A DNA stretch of 62,942 nt from an uncultured Bacteroidota bacterium (lineage in GTDB: Bacteria; Bacteroidota; Bacteroidia; Chitinophagales; Chitinophagaceae): contig CAJADG010000007.1 of the NCBI GenBank assembly GCA_903938445.1, forward strand, positions 82,405-145,346, given 5' to 3'. The notes under the pieces were generated by a model. It searched no databases. It saw nothing but the letters and a program-made list of their open reading frames with translations, and was not told where the DNA came from. Position 1 is the first letter of the stretch; each line of letters starts with the position of its first letter. Below, piece by piece: positions 44,995 to 54,620 of this stretch. Position numbers and translations under genes: made by a program.

Positions 44995-45363
44995 TTATAA
45001 CACCTCAGGTGCTAATGAAACAATTTTCATGTATCCTTTATCACGCAATTCACGAGCAACTGGTCCAAAAATACGTGTACCTCTTGGCTCTTCTGAATTG
45101 TTTAATAATACTACTGCGTTGTCATCAAAACGGATATAAGATCCGTCTTTTCTACGCAATTTGTTTTTTGTACGAACGATTACCGCTTTAGATACAGTAC
45201 CTTTTTTGATACCACCTGCAGGGATCGCATCTTTAACTGTTACAACAATCGTGTCACCGATTTTTGCGAAGTCTTGACCGCTATTACCTAATACTTTGAT
45301 ACAAAGTACTTCTTTAGCGCCGCTATTATCAGCTACATTGAGCCTACTTTCTTGCTGAATCAT
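44995..45363 (-). CDS. rplN: 50S ribosomal protein L14
   Basis: Large-subunit interface protein, 122 residues. [35 protein letters not shown] and [20 protein letters not shown] match L14 throughout. Between rpsQ and rplX. Confidence 0.97.
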   Translation of the reverse strand: MIQQESRLNVADNSGAKEVLCIKVLGNSGQDFAKIGDTIVVTVKDAIPAGGIKKGTVSKAVIVRTKNKLRRKDGSYIRFDDNAVVLLNNSEEPRGTRIFGPVARELRDKGYMKIVSLAPEVL

Positions 45364-45440
45364 TTTATTTAGCTTTTAGCTTTTATTCCTTGTTCTTACG
45401 AACTTGGGTTAATACGATTTAATACCTTTTGTGGAGTAGA

Positions 45441-45704
45441 TTATTTAGCTTTTTCAACTACTTCTACTAATCTCCAACGTTTTGTTTTACTTAATGGACG
45501 AGTCTCCATGATTTTTACAACATCCCCAATACCGCATTCTGATTTCTCATCATGAGCGTGGAATTTTGTTGTTTTTTTCACGAACTTTCCATACATCGGA
45601 TGCTTTACTTTTCTTTCAACAGCTACTGTAATGGTTTTATCCATTTTGTCGCTAGTTACAACACCGATTCTTGTTTTACGTAAATTTCTTACTACCATTG
45701 TCAT
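45441..45704 (-). CDS. rpsQ: 30S ribosomal protein S17
   Basis: Primary 16S rRNA-binding OB-fold protein, 87 residues. [39 protein letters not shown] and [20 protein letters not shown] are diagnostic. The open frame begins two codons before a conserved [11 protein letters not shown] segment; ATG 45704 is used. Confidence 0.96.
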   Translation of the reverse strand: MTMVVRNLRKTRIGVVTSDKMDKTITVAVERKVKHPMYGKFVKKTTKFHAHDEKSECGIGDVVKIMETRPLSKTKRWRLVEVVEKAK

Positions 45705-45734
45705 TATTTTTTTGTTAGCTAATTAATTTAATAA

Positions 45735-45947
45735 TTAGATGCCTAACTCTTTTTTCTTTAATTCCGTTTTTAAACGGGCAATGTCTTTACGAAGTCCGCG
45801 AATGCTCATTGGATTCTCTAATGGAGAAATCGCATGTGCGAACTCTAGTTTCTTAAGTCTTAATTGATCCTCGTCGATGCGTGCTTTTAAATCAGTCACA
45901 CTCGCTTCTTTTAAGCCTTTGTTAAAATCATATTTCTTGGTTGCCAT
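45735..45947 (-). CDS. rpmC: 50S ribosomal protein L29
   Basis: Exit-tunnel protein of 70 residues, two helices: LKEASVTDLKARIDEDQLRL and PMSIRGLRKDIARLKTELKK. It forms part of the docking site for trigger factor and SRP. Between rplP and rpsQ. Confidence 0.94.
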   Translation of the reverse strand: MATKKYDFNKGLKEASVTDLKARIDEDQLRLKKLEFAHAISPLENPMSIRGLRKDIARLKTELKKKELGI

Positions 45948-45970
45948 AGCAAATACTTTTTTTGTGGTGA

Positions 45971-46384
45971 TTACAAGTCTCTTCTTGTAACAAACTTAGT
46001 TTTGATTGGTAATTTTTGAGCAGCTAATCCCATTGCTTCTTTTGCAACTTCTGCAGTTACACCGTCGATCTCAAAAATGATACGACCTGGTTCAACTACA
46101 GCAGCCCAATATTCAGGGTTACCTTTACCTTTACCCATTCTCACCTCTGCAGGCTTATGTGTAATAATTTTATCTGGGAAAACACGAATCCAAACATTTC
46201 CTTCTCTTTTCATTGCACGAGTCATTGCTTGACGAGCTGATTCAATTTGACGGCTAGTCAACCAGATTGGATCTAATGATTTTAATGCAAAAGAACCAAA
46301 TGCAATAGAAGTTCCACGCTTCGCTACTTCGCGAATACGTCCTTTCTGTTGTTTTCTATGTTTACTTCTTTTTGGCTGTAACAT
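45971..46384 (-). CDS. rplP: 50S ribosomal protein L16
   Basis: Large-subunit protein at the A-site tRNA region, 137 residues. [58 protein letters not shown] (in parts) and [10 protein letters not shown] are diagnostic. Between rpsC and rpmC. Confidence 0.97.
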   Translation of the reverse strand: MLQPKRSKHRKQQKGRIREVAKRGTSIAFGSFALKSLDPIWLTSRQIESARQAMTRAMKREGNVWIRVFPDKIITHKPAEVRMGKGKGNPEYWAAVVEPGRIIFEIDGVTAEVAKEAMGLAAQKLPIKTKFVTRRDL

Positions 46385-46443
46385 ATATTGTTATTGTTAT
46401 CTCTTAATTAATTAGTTTCTATTCTTTAATATTCGGTAGCGAA

Positions 46444-47202
46444 TTATTTTCTTCTTGGACCACCTGGACCACGACGGTCTCCACCGCGATCGTCACGACG
46501 ATCTCCACGTGGATGATCTGCTCTTTCGCCGCCTTCTTTACCGCCAACGAAGTTTGGATTTAATTCACGCTTTCCTAAAACCTCTCCTTTACAAATCCAT
46601 ACTTTGATACCGATTTTACCGTAAACAGTTAACGCAAATACATTTGCATAATCGATATCCATTCTGAATGTATGTAATGGAACACGGCCTTGTTTGATTT
46701 CCTCGCTACGAGCAATCTCAGCACCACCAATACGACCACCTACTTTAATTTTAATTCCTTCAGCACCCATTCTTAAGGTAGAAGCAATCGCCATTTTAAT
46801 AGCACGCTTGTAATTGATACGGTTTTCGATTTGACGCGCAATTGTTTCACCAACAATTGTTGCATCTAACTCTGGACGACGGATTTCTAAGATGTTAATT
46901 TGAACATCATCGTTTCCAGTTAATTTCTTTAACTCTTCTTTGATACGATCTACTTCTCCACCACCTTTTCCGATGATGATACCTGGTTTTGATGTATGAA
47001 TAGTTACGATTAATTTTCCTAAAGTACGTTCGATAACGATACGAGCGATACCGCCCTTGTTAATACGCGCGTTTAAGTAGGTACGAATTTTTTGATCTTG
47101 AATCAACTTTGTAGAGTAGTCTTTTTTGCTACCGTACCAGTTGCTTTCCCATCCGCGGATGATACCTAATCTGTTTCCTATTGGATTTGCTTTCTGACCC
47201 AT
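46444..47202 (-). CDS. rpsC: 30S ribosomal protein S3 with an Arg/Gly/Asp-rich C-terminal tail
   Basis: Small-subunit protein lining the mRNA entry, 252 residues. The KH domain ([19 protein letters not shown]) and C-terminal domain ([32 protein letters not shown]) are standard. After residue 220 comes a low-complexity tail of Gly, Arg and Asp ([13 protein letters not shown] at the end), which is absent from E. coli S3 as I recall it. Between rplV and rplP. Confidence 0.96.
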   Translation of the reverse strand: MGQKANPIGNRLGIIRGWESNWYGSKKDYSTKLIQDQKIRTYLNARINKGGIARIVIERTLGKLIVTIHTSKPGIIIGKGGGEVDRIKEELKKLTGNDDVQINILEIRRPELDATIVGETIARQIENRINYKRAIKMAIASTLRMGAEGIKIKVGGRIGGAEIARSEEIKQGRVPLHTFRMDIDYANVFALTVYGKIGIKVWICKGEVLGKRELNPNFVGGKEGGERADHPRGDRRDDRGGDRRGPGGPRRK

Positions 47203-47220
47203 AATGATGGTTTAGAATAT

Positions 47221-47577
47221 TTAGTTTTTTGAATCTGATTTCGTGTCAACAATCATCGTTACGTGGTTGCTACGCTTTCTAACTCTGTAGCCACGTCCTT
47301 GTGGTGCTGGGCGCATACGCTTTAACGTACGACCACCATCAACAAAAACTGTTTTAACTACTAGTTTGCTATCTGCTGCGCTAGCGCCGTTGTTTTTTTG
47401 CTCCCAGTTACTGATTGCACTTTTTAACAACTTTGCTAATGGAACTGCATTGTGTTGAGGATGGAACTCCAAAATTGCCAATGCTTTTTCCACTTCCATG
47501 CCACGAATTACGTCTGCAAGCAAACGCATCTTACGAGGGCCTGTGGGATAATTGTTTAATTTAGCTACTGCTTCCAT
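47221..47577 (-). CDS. rplV: 50S ribosomal protein L22
   Basis: Large-subunit protein whose loop lines the exit tunnel, 118 residues. [26 protein letters not shown]-like [10 protein letters not shown] and [20 protein letters not shown] are diagnostic. Between rpsS and rpsC. Confidence 0.96.
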   Translation of the reverse strand: MEAVAKLNNYPTGPRKMRLLADVIRGMEVEKALAILEFHPQHNAVPLAKLLKSAISNWEQKNNGASAADSKLVVKTVFVDGGRTLKRMRPAPQGRGYRVRKRSNHVTMIVDTKSDSKN

Positions 47578-47625
47578 TTTTTTATTATTTAGTGTTTGTC
47601 ATTACAACAAACCTTAATTTATTTA

Positions 47626-47895
47626 CTATTTTTTGCTACCTGCGTGTCCTCTGAAGTTTCTCGTTGGAGAGAACTCACCTAATTTATGTCCTACCATGAA
47701 TTCGGTAACATAAACTGGGATGAATTTATTTCCATTGTGTACTGCGAAAGTATGTCCAACAAATTCTGGAGAAATTGTACTTCTACGACTCCATGTTTTG
47801 ATAACAGCTTTCTTAGATTTTCCTTCGTTCATAGCCTCTACTTTTTCTTCAAGGTTATGATCTATATAAGGACCTTTTTTAATCGAACGACCCAT
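47626..47895 (-). CDS. rpsS: 30S ribosomal protein S19
   Basis: Small-subunit head protein of 89 residues. [40 protein letters not shown] and [19 protein letters not shown] are diagnostic. Between rplB and rplV. Confidence 0.97.
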   Translation of the reverse strand: MGRSIKKGPYIDHNLEEKVEAMNEGKSKKAVIKTWSRRSTISPEFVGHTFAVHNGNKFIPVYVTEFMVGHKLGEFSPTRNFRGHAGSKK

Positions 47896-47920
47896 AGTTA
47901 TGAGTTAATTTGAATGTTAA

Positions 47921-48760
47921 TTATTTTGTCAATTTTTTACCGTCACGACGTTGAATGATCAACTTATCGCTACCCTTACCTCTTGTTCTAGTTTTTTCTC
48001 CTTTAGCATACTTACCAGTTCTGCTTCTTGGATGTCCACCAGACGCTCTACCTTCACCACCACCCATCGGGTGATCTACTGGGTTCATAGCGACACCTCT
48101 AACACGAGGACGTACACCTTTCCAACGATTTCTACCTGCTTTACCAGCTGTTTCTAAGTTATGGTCGCTATTAGAAACCACACCTACAGTAGCATAACAG
48201 TTAATCAATAATTTTCTTAATTCACCAGAAGGCATTTTCAATACAGCGTATTCAGTTTCCTTATTCGCTAATTGAGCAGATGTACCAGCACTACGTACCA
48301 ATTTACCACCTTGACCAGGTTGCATTTCGATATTGTGCACTACCGTACCTAATGGAATATTCTTCATTGGTAATGAGTATCCAATTTCTGGAGCAACATT
48401 ATCACCTGAAGCAACTTTAGCACCCACTTGTAAACCTTGTGGAGCAATAATGTATCTTTTCTCGCCATCAGTATATTGTACTAATGCGATGAATGCAGTT
48501 CTGTTTGGATCGTATTCAATAGAAACTACAGTAGCTTCCATATCCTTCTTATTTCTTTTGAAGTCAATGATACGATAGTGTTGTCTATGACCACCACCCA
48601 TGTAACGCATTGCACGACGACCTTGGAAGTTACGTCCTGCAGTTTTCTTTTGAGGCTCTAACAAACTCTTCTCTGGTTTGTTAGTGGTGATTTCAGCGTA
48701 TGCGTTCCCAATTCTCCATCGGGTTCCTGCTGTAATCGGTTTGTACTTTCTTAATGCCAT
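47921..48760 (-). CDS. rplB: 50S ribosomal protein L2
   Basis: Central large-subunit protein near the peptidyl transferase centre, 279 residues. [40 protein letters not shown] and the C-terminal signature [20 protein letters not shown] with the conserved His are present. Between rplW and rpsS. Confidence 0.97.
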   Translation of the reverse strand: MALRKYKPITAGTRWRIGNAYAEITTNKPEKSLLEPQKKTAGRNFQGRRAMRYMGGGHRQHYRIIDFKRNKKDMEATVVSIEYDPNRTAFIALVQYTDGEKRYIIAPQGLQVGAKVASGDNVAPEIGYSLPMKNIPLGTVVHNIEMQPGQGGKLVRSAGTSAQLANKETEYAVLKMPSGELRKLLINCYATVGVVSNSDHNLETAGKAGRNRWKGVRPRVRGVAMNPVDHPMGGGEGRASGGHPRSRTGKYAKGEKTRTRGKGSDKLIIQRRDGKKLTK

Positions 48761-48806
48761 TTTTGTTTCTTTTTTAACGTGAAATTTTCAGCTTCACTTG
48801 CTATTA

Positions 48807-49106
48807 TTAAATGCTTGCGTAAAGGTCAATGGTTTCACCTTCCGCTACTGTTACTAATGCTTTCTTATATCCAGATTTTACACCAGAGATAATACCAGAC
48901 TTAGTAGAACGAGTTTTATTTTTACCCGGAACAACTAAAGTGTTTACTTCTAAAACATTTACGCCGTAGAATTGCTCAATAGCTGTTTTGATTTCTAATT
49001 TGTTCGCGCGACGATTTACTTTGAAAGCATATTTTCTTAATGACTCTTGTTGAGCATTTGCTTTTTCAGTTAAAATCGGCTTGATTAATATTTCTGTTAC
49101 TTTCAT
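48807..49106 (-). CDS. rplW: 50S ribosomal protein L23
   Basis: Exit-site protein that binds nascent-chain factors, 99 residues. ILIKPILTEKANAQQESLRK, YAFKVNRRANKLEIKTAIEQ and FYGVNVLEVNTLVV match L23. Between rplD and rplB. Confidence 0.95.
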   Translation of the reverse strand: MKVTEILIKPILTEKANAQQESLRKYAFKVNRRANKLEIKTAIEQFYGVNVLEVNTLVVPGKNKTRSTKSGIISGVKSGYKKALVTVAEGETIDLYASI

Positions 49107-49128
49107 GATTATCTTTTTTTAAAAGAGA

Positions 49129-49758
49129 CTACGCAGCTTCTTCTTCGTTAAAAATTTTAGCAGCACCTTCTGTGATCACTAACACATCCGCATTCATAAT
49201 GTCGTAAGTGTTGATGTCAGCTAATAAAGTACTTGCTACATTAGGAATGTTACGAGTGCTCAAATAAACGTTGTCATTGTACTCCGGCAAGATGACTAAA
49301 GTCTTCTTGTTGTCTAAGTTTAATTGGCTTATGATTGAAGCTACAGCTGAAGTTTTTGGAGCATCTAATTTGATGTCTTCTAAAACTAAAATAGCTTGAT
49401 CAATTGCTTTATGACTTAACGCAGAAATTTTTGCAAGATCTTTTACTTTACGGTTCAATTTGAAATCGTAAGAGTGAGGTTTTGGTCCAAAGATAGTACC
49501 ACCACCTTTGTATAATGGGTTACGGATATTACCCTTACGAGCTCCACCAGTACCTTTTTGTTTGTGTAATTTTCTGCTAGCACCTTGTACTTCAGCACGA
49601 GTTTTAACTTTGTGCGTACCTGAACGGCGTGCAGCTAAATATTGCTTAACGGCTAAATAAATAACGTGGTCATTTGGAGTTGCTCCAAAGATTTCAGCAG
49701 GTAATTCAACCTGTCTGCCAGTCTTTTTGCCTTTTATATCTAATACTTCTAATTGCAT
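49129..49758 (-). CDS. rplD: 50S ribosomal protein L4
   Basis: Large-subunit tunnel protein, 209 residues; in E. coli it also represses its own operon. The tunnel loop is seen in ASRKLHKQKGTGGARKGNIR and GGGTIFGPKPHSYDFKLNRK. Globular markers are SALSHKAIDQAILVLEDI and NVYLSTRNIPNV. If the rplC leader is autoregulated, L4 is a natural candidate ligand. Confidence 0.96.
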   Translation of the reverse strand: MQLEVLDIKGKKTGRQVELPAEIFGATPNDHVIYLAVKQYLAARRSGTHKVKTRAEVQGASRKLHKQKGTGGARKGNIRNPLYKGGGTIFGPKPHSYDFKLNRKVKDLAKISALSHKAIDQAILVLEDIKLDAPKTSAVASIISQLNLDNKKTLVILPEYNDNVYLSTRNIPNVASTLLADINTYDIMNADVLVITEGAAKIFNEEEAA

Positions 49759-49779
49759 GATTGTCGATTAATGTGGTGA

Positions 49780-50397
49780 TTACTTTTGGATTAAAACAAT
49801 TGAACCGTTATGACCTGGAACAGATCCACTCACTAGTACATAGTTTTTTTCTGGGAATAACTTTAATACTTTTAATCCTTTTGTTTTAACGCGATCGTTA
49901 CCCATATGACCGGCCATACGCATTCCTTTGAATACTCTCGCTGGATAAGATGATCCACCGATAGAACCTGGTGCACGAGAACGGTCATGTTGACCGTGCG
50001 TAGCTTCACCAACCCCGCTAAATCCATGACGTTTAACAACACCTTGGAAACCTCTTCCCTTAGTTGTACCAACAACTTCAACAGTATCTCCTTCAGAGAA
50101 CATGTCTAAGGTAAGTGTAGCGCCTAGTGTAGTTTCGATTGAATAATCGCGGAATTCTTTTACGAATTTCTTTGGAGCAGTCTGTGCTTTTGCGTAGTGA
50201 TTAATTTCAGACTTTGTAGAGTGCTTTTCTTTTTTGTCGCCCAATGCTAATTGTACTGCATTGTAGCCATCTACTTCAGGAGTTTTAACCTGAGTAACAG
50301 TGCAAGGACCAGCTTCGATAATGGTGCAAGCGATTTGCTTTCCATCTTCTCCGAAGATGCTAGTCATGCCAATTTTCTTTCCAATAATACCTTTCAT
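49780..50397 (-). CDS. rplC: 50S ribosomal protein L3
   Basis: Early-assembly large-subunit protein, 205 residues. [59 protein letters not shown] segment [19 protein letters not shown] and [14 protein letters not shown] are diagnostic. It is separated from rpsJ by 248 bases that fold into several hairpins, the last one just before its ATG. Confidence 0.97.
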   Translation of the reverse strand: MKGIIGKKIGMTSIFGEDGKQIACTIIEAGPCTVTQVKTPEVDGYNAVQLALGDKKEKHSTKSEINHYAKAQTAPKKFVKEFRDYSIETTLGATLTLDMFSEGDTVEVVGTTKGRGFQGVVKRHGFSGVGEATHGQHDRSRAPGSIGGSSYPARVFKGMRMAGHMGNDRVKTKGLKVLKLFPEKNYVLVSGSVPGHNGSIVLIQK

Positions 50398-50645
50398 CTT
50401 TTTTGCGGTTTATGCCCCGCGCTTGGTTCTGAGGACATCCGATGATGATGCTACATTTTATAGTAGCTCGGATTCAATCCCTGTTTGCTGCCGACCTTTT
50501 CCTTTGTTTCTCAATTTTGAGAGGGGAAGTACCGGAAGTAAACAAACCTCGAAGGGCCTGTTTATATTTTACTTACTTCAAACCAGCGCTCCTTTCTCAA
50601 CTACTGCATAATGGGTAGTGATTGGGAGATGGTAATTATAAATAC
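50398..50645 (-). promoter_or_regulatory. Structured leader between rpsJ and rplC, candidate ribosomal-protein autoregulatory element
   Basis: Four hairpins can be drawn on the minus strand, 5' to 3': AAACAGGCC / GGTTTGTTT with a six-base loop (50540-50563); TCTCA / TGAGA (50509-50522); a two-part stem ATCCGA / TCGGAT enclosing GCTAC / GTAGC with a seven-base bulge (50437-50473); and GCGG / CCGC (50405-50420) just before the rplC ATG. No -7 element and no conserved open frame were seen, so it is an internal leader. This gap is far longer than others in the cluster. L3, L4 or another product could bind it. Confidence 0.6.
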
Positions 50646-50951
50646 TTATGCTTTGATCTCCACTTCAACACCTGATGGTAAGTCTAACTTACTTAAGGCA
50701 TCTACAGTTTTAGAAGAAGAAGTATAGATGTCCAATAAACGCTTGTGCGTTGCTAATTGAAACTGCTCACGACTTTTCTTGTTAACGTGTGGTGAACGTA
50801 ACACAGTAAAAATGCGTTTGTGTGTAGGCAAAGGAATAGGACCTGTTACTACTGCACCTGTACTGCGTACTGTTTTTACGATTTTCTCAGCAGACTTATC
50901 TACTAAGTTGTGATCGTAAGATTGTAATTTTATTCTAATTCTTTGAGACAT
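50646..50951 (-). CDS. rpsJ: 30S ribosomal protein S10
   Basis: Small-subunit head protein, 101 residues, first gene of the S10-type operon. [40 protein letters not shown] and [15 protein letters not shown] are diagnostic. It has its own promoter after the fusA terminator. Confidence 0.97.
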   Translation of the reverse strand: MSQRIRIKLQSYDHNLVDKSAEKIVKTVRSTGAVVTGPIPLPTHKRIFTVLRSPHVNKKSREQFQLATHKRLLDIYTSSSKTVDALSKLDLPSGVEVEIKA

Positions 50952-50980
50952 AGCTTATTTTTCCAAATTATCTTGGGGTT

Positions 50981-51012
50981 GCAAAGGTAATGGGTTGTAA
51001 GCTAACATTCAA
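50981..51012 (-). promoter_or_regulatory. Promoter of the rpsJ-to-secY ribosomal protein operon
   Basis: Minus-strand TTG (51010-51012), 20-base spacer and TACCTTTGC (50981-50989), an exact -7 box. The rpsJ ATG is 30 bases after it. Confidence 0.75.
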
Positions 51013-51077
51013 GAAATATTGTGTTTTTTTTAATTTTTTTTCAAAATATTTTCGACTGCTTACTTAGCTTAAAACAA

Positions 51078-51105
51078 AACCCCCTCCTTGTTACAGGAAG
51101 GGGTT
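51078..51105 (-). terminator. Terminator after fusA
   Basis: Eleven-base stem AACCCCTTCCT / AGGAGGGGGTT on the minus strand with one mismatch and a six-base loop, then TTTGTTTT. It separates fusA from rpsJ. Confidence 0.85.
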
Positions 51106-51133
51106 CTTAAATTATTGAAAATCAGTCTATTGA

Positions 51134-53287
51134 CTATTCTTCGTCTTTTACTTTTCCTTTGTTTTTAGCCATTACTTCCTCAGCAATATTGTTTGGTGCT
51201 GGAGAATAGTGACTAAATTCCATAGTTGAAGTGGCACGACCAGAGCTTAATGAACGTAATTGAGTTACATAACCGAACATTTCACTCAATGGCACTTTCG
51301 CTTTGATAACTTGTAAATTACCACGGCTATCCATACCTTCTAACATACCACGACGACGGTTTAAGTCACCTGTTACGTCACCCATGTATTGGTCAGGAGT
51401 CACTACTTCTACTTTCATAATTGGTTCTAACAAAGTAGGTTTCGCTTTTTTACCAGCAGTTCTGAAACCAGCTTTTGCACACAATTCAAATGACATCGCA
51501 TCAGAATCCACATCATGGTAAGAACCATCAAATACGCGAATCTTCATGTTGTTCACTGGGAAACCAGCTAAAACACCTGTAGTCATTGCAGATTCAAAAC
51601 CTTTTGTAATTGCAGGAACGAATTCTTTAGGGATAGATCCACCAAATAAATCGTTTTGGAATTGGAAGGCTTTTTTGTCTGGGTTAGCAGTTAACCACTC
51701 TTCATCAGCAGGTCCGATTGAGAATTGGATATCAGCGAATTTACCACGACCACCCGATTGCTTCTTCAACACTTCACGGTGCTCGATAGTCATACCAAAT
51801 GCTTCTTTGTATGCCACCTGAGGATTACCTTGGTTGATTTCCACTTTGAACTCACGACGCATACGGTCAACGATAATTTCTAAGTGTAATTCGCCCATAC
51901 CTGATAAGATTGTTTGACCAGTATCTTCGTCAGTTCTTACTCTTAAGGTTGGATCTTCCTCTACTAATTTTGCAATAGCCATACCCATTTTATCAACATC
52001 TGCTTGCGTCTTAGGCTCAACCGCAACCGAGATAACTGGTTCTGGAATAAACATATTTTCCAATACGATTAAGTGATTCTCATCACATAATGTATCTCCT
52101 GTTTTAATTTCTTTAAATCCTACTGCTGCTGCGATATCACCTGCTTCGATAAAGTCGATTGGGTTTTGTTTGTTCGCAAACATTTTCATGATACGAGAGA
52201 TACGCTCGTTCTTACCACTACGTACGTTTCTTACGTAAGAACCTGCATCTAAGTGACCAGAATAACATCTAAAGAACGCTAAACGTCCTACGAAAGGATC
52301 AGTCATAATTTTGAAAGCCAATGCAGCGAATGGTTCTTTTGCATTTGGCTTACGGAAGATTTTCTCTCCAGTATCAGGATCAGTACCTTCTGTATCTTCA
52401 ACATCTACTGGTGAAGGCAAGTAACGACATACTGCATCTAATGCTGTTTGTACTCCTTTGTTTTTGAAAGAAGAACCACACATCATTGGAACAATAGATA
52501 AATCGATACAAGCTTTACGAATTGCTTCATGCACTTCAGCTTCCGTAATTGTATCTGGATTCTCGAAGAATTTCTCCATTAATTTGTCGTCGTATTCTGC
52601 AACAGCTTCAATTAATTGAGCTCTCCAATAATCAACATCTTCTTTCATATCAGCAGGGATTTCAGTCTCTACATAAGTCATACCTTCTGTAGCATCATCC
52701 CAAATAATTCCTTTCATTTTAATTAAATCCACAACTCCTTTGAAAGTATCTTCAGCACCGATTGGTAATTGTAATGGAACTGCTTTCGCACCTAACATTT
52801 CTCTTACTTGGTTTACTACCATTAAGAAATCAGCACCAGCACGGTCCATTTTATTTACGAAACCAATACGAGGAACTTTATAACGATTTGCTTGACGCCA
52901 TACAGTTTCAGACTGAGGCTCCACACCATCCACCGCTGAGAACAATGCAATCAAACCATCCAATACACGCATTGAACGCTCTACCTCTACAGTAAAGTCC
53001 ACGTGACCTGGAGTATCAATAATATTAAAATAATAATCTTTTGTGTTAGCATCTTTCTTACCTAATGTAGTAGGAAACTGCCATTGACAACTTACAGCAG
53101 CAGAAGTAATAGTGATACCTCTTTCTTTTTCTTGCTCCATCCAGTCTGTAGTTGCAGCACCATCATGTACTTCACCAATTTTGTGAATCATACCAGTGTA
53201 ACGTAAGATACGTTCAGTGGTAGTAGTTTTACCGGCATCAATGTGCGCAGCAATACCAAAGTTTCTCTGTAGTTTTAAATCCGCCAT
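51134..53287 (-). CDS. fusA: Elongation factor G
   Basis: GTPase that drives translocation of tRNA and mRNA. The 717 residues have the GTPase motifs [28 protein letters not shown] and [10 protein letters not shown], plus [17 protein letters not shown] and the domain IV region [20 protein letters not shown]. It is a separate transcription unit between rpsG and rpsJ, with its own promoter, 5' hairpin and terminator. Confidence 0.97.
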   Translation of the reverse strand: MADLKLQRNFGIAAHIDAGKTTTTERILRYTGMIHKIGEVHDGAATTDWMEQEKERGITITSAAVSCQWQFPTTLGKKDANTKDYYFNIIDTPGHVDFTVEVERSMRVLDGLIALFSAVDGVEPQSETVWRQANRYKVPRIGFVNKMDRAGADFLMVVNQVREMLGAKAVPLQLPIGAEDTFKGVVDLIKMKGIIWDDATEGMTYVETEIPADMKEDVDYWRAQLIEAVAEYDDKLMEKFFENPDTITEAEVHEAIRKACIDLSIVPMMCGSSFKNKGVQTALDAVCRYLPSPVDVEDTEGTDPDTGEKIFRKPNAKEPFAALAFKIMTDPFVGRLAFFRCYSGHLDAGSYVRNVRSGKNERISRIMKMFANKQNPIDFIEAGDIAAAVGFKEIKTGDTLCDENHLIVLENMFIPEPVISVAVEPKTQADVDKMGMAIAKLVEEDPTLRVRTDEDTGQTILSGMGELHLEIIVDRMRREFKVEINQGNPQVAYKEAFGMTIEHREVLKKQSGGRGKFADIQFSIGPADEEWLTANPDKKAFQFQNDLFGGSIPKEFVPAITKGFESAMTTGVLAGFPVNNMKIRVFDGSYHDVDSDAMSFELCAKAGFRTAGKKAKPTLLEPIMKVEVVTPDQYMGDVTGDLNRRRGMLEGMDSRGNLQVIKAKVPLSEMFGYVTQLRSLSSGRATSTMEFSHYSPAPNNIAEEVMAKNKGKVKDEE

Positions 53288-53312
53288 ATTAGGGTTGTTT
53301 ATTTTTTAATAG

Positions 53313-53351
53313 CTCGATAAATTGGCTGAAAATAATAGTCAATTTATCGAG
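53313..53351 (-). promoter_or_regulatory. Perfect 12-bp hairpin at the 5' end of the fusA message
   Basis: CTCGATAAATTG and CAATTTATCGAG (53313-53324 with 53340-53351) pair without mismatch around a 15-base loop. The predicted transcription start is within a few bases of the upstream arm. It may protect the 5' end or control fusA translation. There is no T run, so it is not a terminator. Confidence 0.65.
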
Positions 53352-53353
53352 GC

Positions 53354-53384
53354 GCAAAGTTAATGATATAAATGATTGAACAAG
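53354..53384 (-). promoter_or_regulatory. Promoter of fusA
   Basis: Minus-strand TTG (53381-53383), 18-base spacer and TAACTTTGC (53354-53362), an exact -7 box placed just before the hairpin. Confidence 0.7.
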
Positions 53385-53480
53385 GTTTTCCAACAATATT
53401 TTTCCATAAACTATTCCACAAGCGTTCCAGCCTACTGTAAACCAATCAAATGGCCCTATCTGATAGGAGTTTTGGGAAAT

Positions 53481-53509
53481 AAAAAACCCCAACTTAGTTG
53501 AGGTTTTTT
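53481..53509 (-). terminator. Terminator after rpsG
   Basis: Thirteen-base stem AAAAAACCTCAAC / GTTGGGGTTTTTT on the minus strand with one mismatch and a three-base loop, ending in T. It ends the rpsL-rpsG message 32 bases after the rpsG stop. Confidence 0.88.
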
Positions 53510-53540
53510 TATATAAAAGAAGTAAATCTTTATTTGTTAG

Positions 53541-54008
53541 TTACACTTTAAAGTGAGAGAACGCTTTGTTCGCCTCAGCCATACGGTGAGTATCTTCTTT
53601 CTTTTTGAATGCACCACCTTCGCCTTTTGTAGCTGCAATGATTTCATTCGCTAATTTGTCAGCCATTGTTTTACCGTTACGCTCACGGCTAAAACGTACT
53701 AACCACTTCATGCTTAAAGAAATTTTACGATCAGCACGTACTTCAGCAGGAATTTGGAATGTAGCACCACCAATACGGCGGCTACGAACTTCAACAGCTG
53801 GAGTAACATTTGCTACCGCTTTCTTCCACATTTCATATCCATCTTCATTGGTGAACTTTGCAACTTTGTCTAATGCATCATAGAAAATATTAAATGCAGT
53901 AGTCTTTTTACCATCCAACATAATGTTGTTGATAAAACGAGTTACTTGAACATCGTTAAATTTAGGATCTGGAGCTAATGCAATCTTTTTAGGTTGGGCC
54001 TTACGCAT
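53541..54008 (-). CDS. rpsG: 30S ribosomal protein S7
   Basis: Primary 16S rRNA-binding protein of the head, 155 residues. [49 protein letters not shown] and [14 protein letters not shown] are diagnostic. Follows rpsL by 43 bases; a terminator separates it from fusA. Confidence 0.97.
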   Translation of the reverse strand: MRKAQPKKIALAPDPKFNDVQVTRFINNIMLDGKKTTAFNIFYDALDKVAKFTNEDGYEMWKKAVANVTPAVEVRSRRIGGATFQIPAEVRADRKISLSMKWLVRFSRERNGKTMADKLANEIIAATKGEGGAFKKKEDTHRMAEANKAFSHFKV

Positions 54009-54051
54009 GTCGGTCGAATATTAATTAGTTATTATCTGAAATTTGTTTGAG

Positions 54052-54432
54052 TTATTTCTTTGCTTTTTCTTTCTTAGTTCCGTATTTAGAACGAGACTGC
54101 TTACGGTCTTTAACACCAGCAGTATCCAAACTACCACGAACAATATGATAACGCACACCTGGTAAATCCTTAACACGACCACCACGGATTAATACGATAC
54201 TGTGTTCTTGTAAGTTATGACCTTCACCTGGGATGTAGGCAATCACCTCAATCTTGTTTGTCAAACGTACCTTGGCTACTTTACGTAACGCAGAGTTAGG
54301 TTTTTTAGGTGTAGTAGTATACACTCTTGTACAAACGCCACGACGCTGAGGACATGCATCCAAAGCTCTTGATTTACTTTTTGCCCTGATGATCTCACGG
54401 CCTTTTCTAACTAATTGCTGAATAGTAGGCAT
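54052..54432 (-). CDS. rpsL: 30S ribosomal protein S12
   Basis: Decoding-centre protein, 126 residues. [20 protein letters not shown] with the Lys residues that mutate in streptomycin resistance in their wild-type form, [34 protein letters not shown] and [19 protein letters not shown] are diagnostic. First gene of the rpsL-rpsG unit with its own promoter. Confidence 0.97.
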   Translation of the reverse strand: MPTIQQLVRKGREIIRAKSKSRALDACPQRRGVCTRVYTTTPKKPNSALRKVAKVRLTNKIEVIAYIPGEGHNLQEHSIVLIRGGRVKDLPGVRYHIVRGSLDTAGVKDRKQSRSKYGTKKEKAKK

Positions 54433-54477
54433 TTATTATGCTATTTTGTTCAATTCGGTTTATAAAAAATTCGGACG

Positions 54478-54509
54478 GCAAAGGTAATGGCTGTTAACGA
54501 ATTACCAAA
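54478..54509 (-). promoter_or_regulatory. Promoter of rpsL-rpsG
   Basis: Minus-strand TTTG (54506-54509), 19-base spacer and TACCTTTGC (54478-54486): a full match to the Bacteroidota promoter. The rpsL ATG is 45 bases downstream. The sequence TTTGCCGTCC is shared with rpsA and bamD. Confidence 0.82.
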
Positions 54510-54620
54510 ATGTTTATTGGCTAATTTTAAAAAAATAAAGCAAATAGGTCATTTTTACCCCAAAAAATTATCAAAAAGGAGAATTAATTCTTTTTAACAA
54601 TTTGATTTTCAGCTATTTAA

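Noticed and set aside
50300..50611. 103-residue plus-strand frame across the rplC leader
   Set aside because: Antisense to the rplC start and leader, no recognisable features; the hairpins explain the sequence better.
53289..53492. 67-residue minus-strand frame before fusA
   Set aside because: It spans the rpsG terminator, the fusA promoter and the 12-bp hairpin and has no protein-like features.
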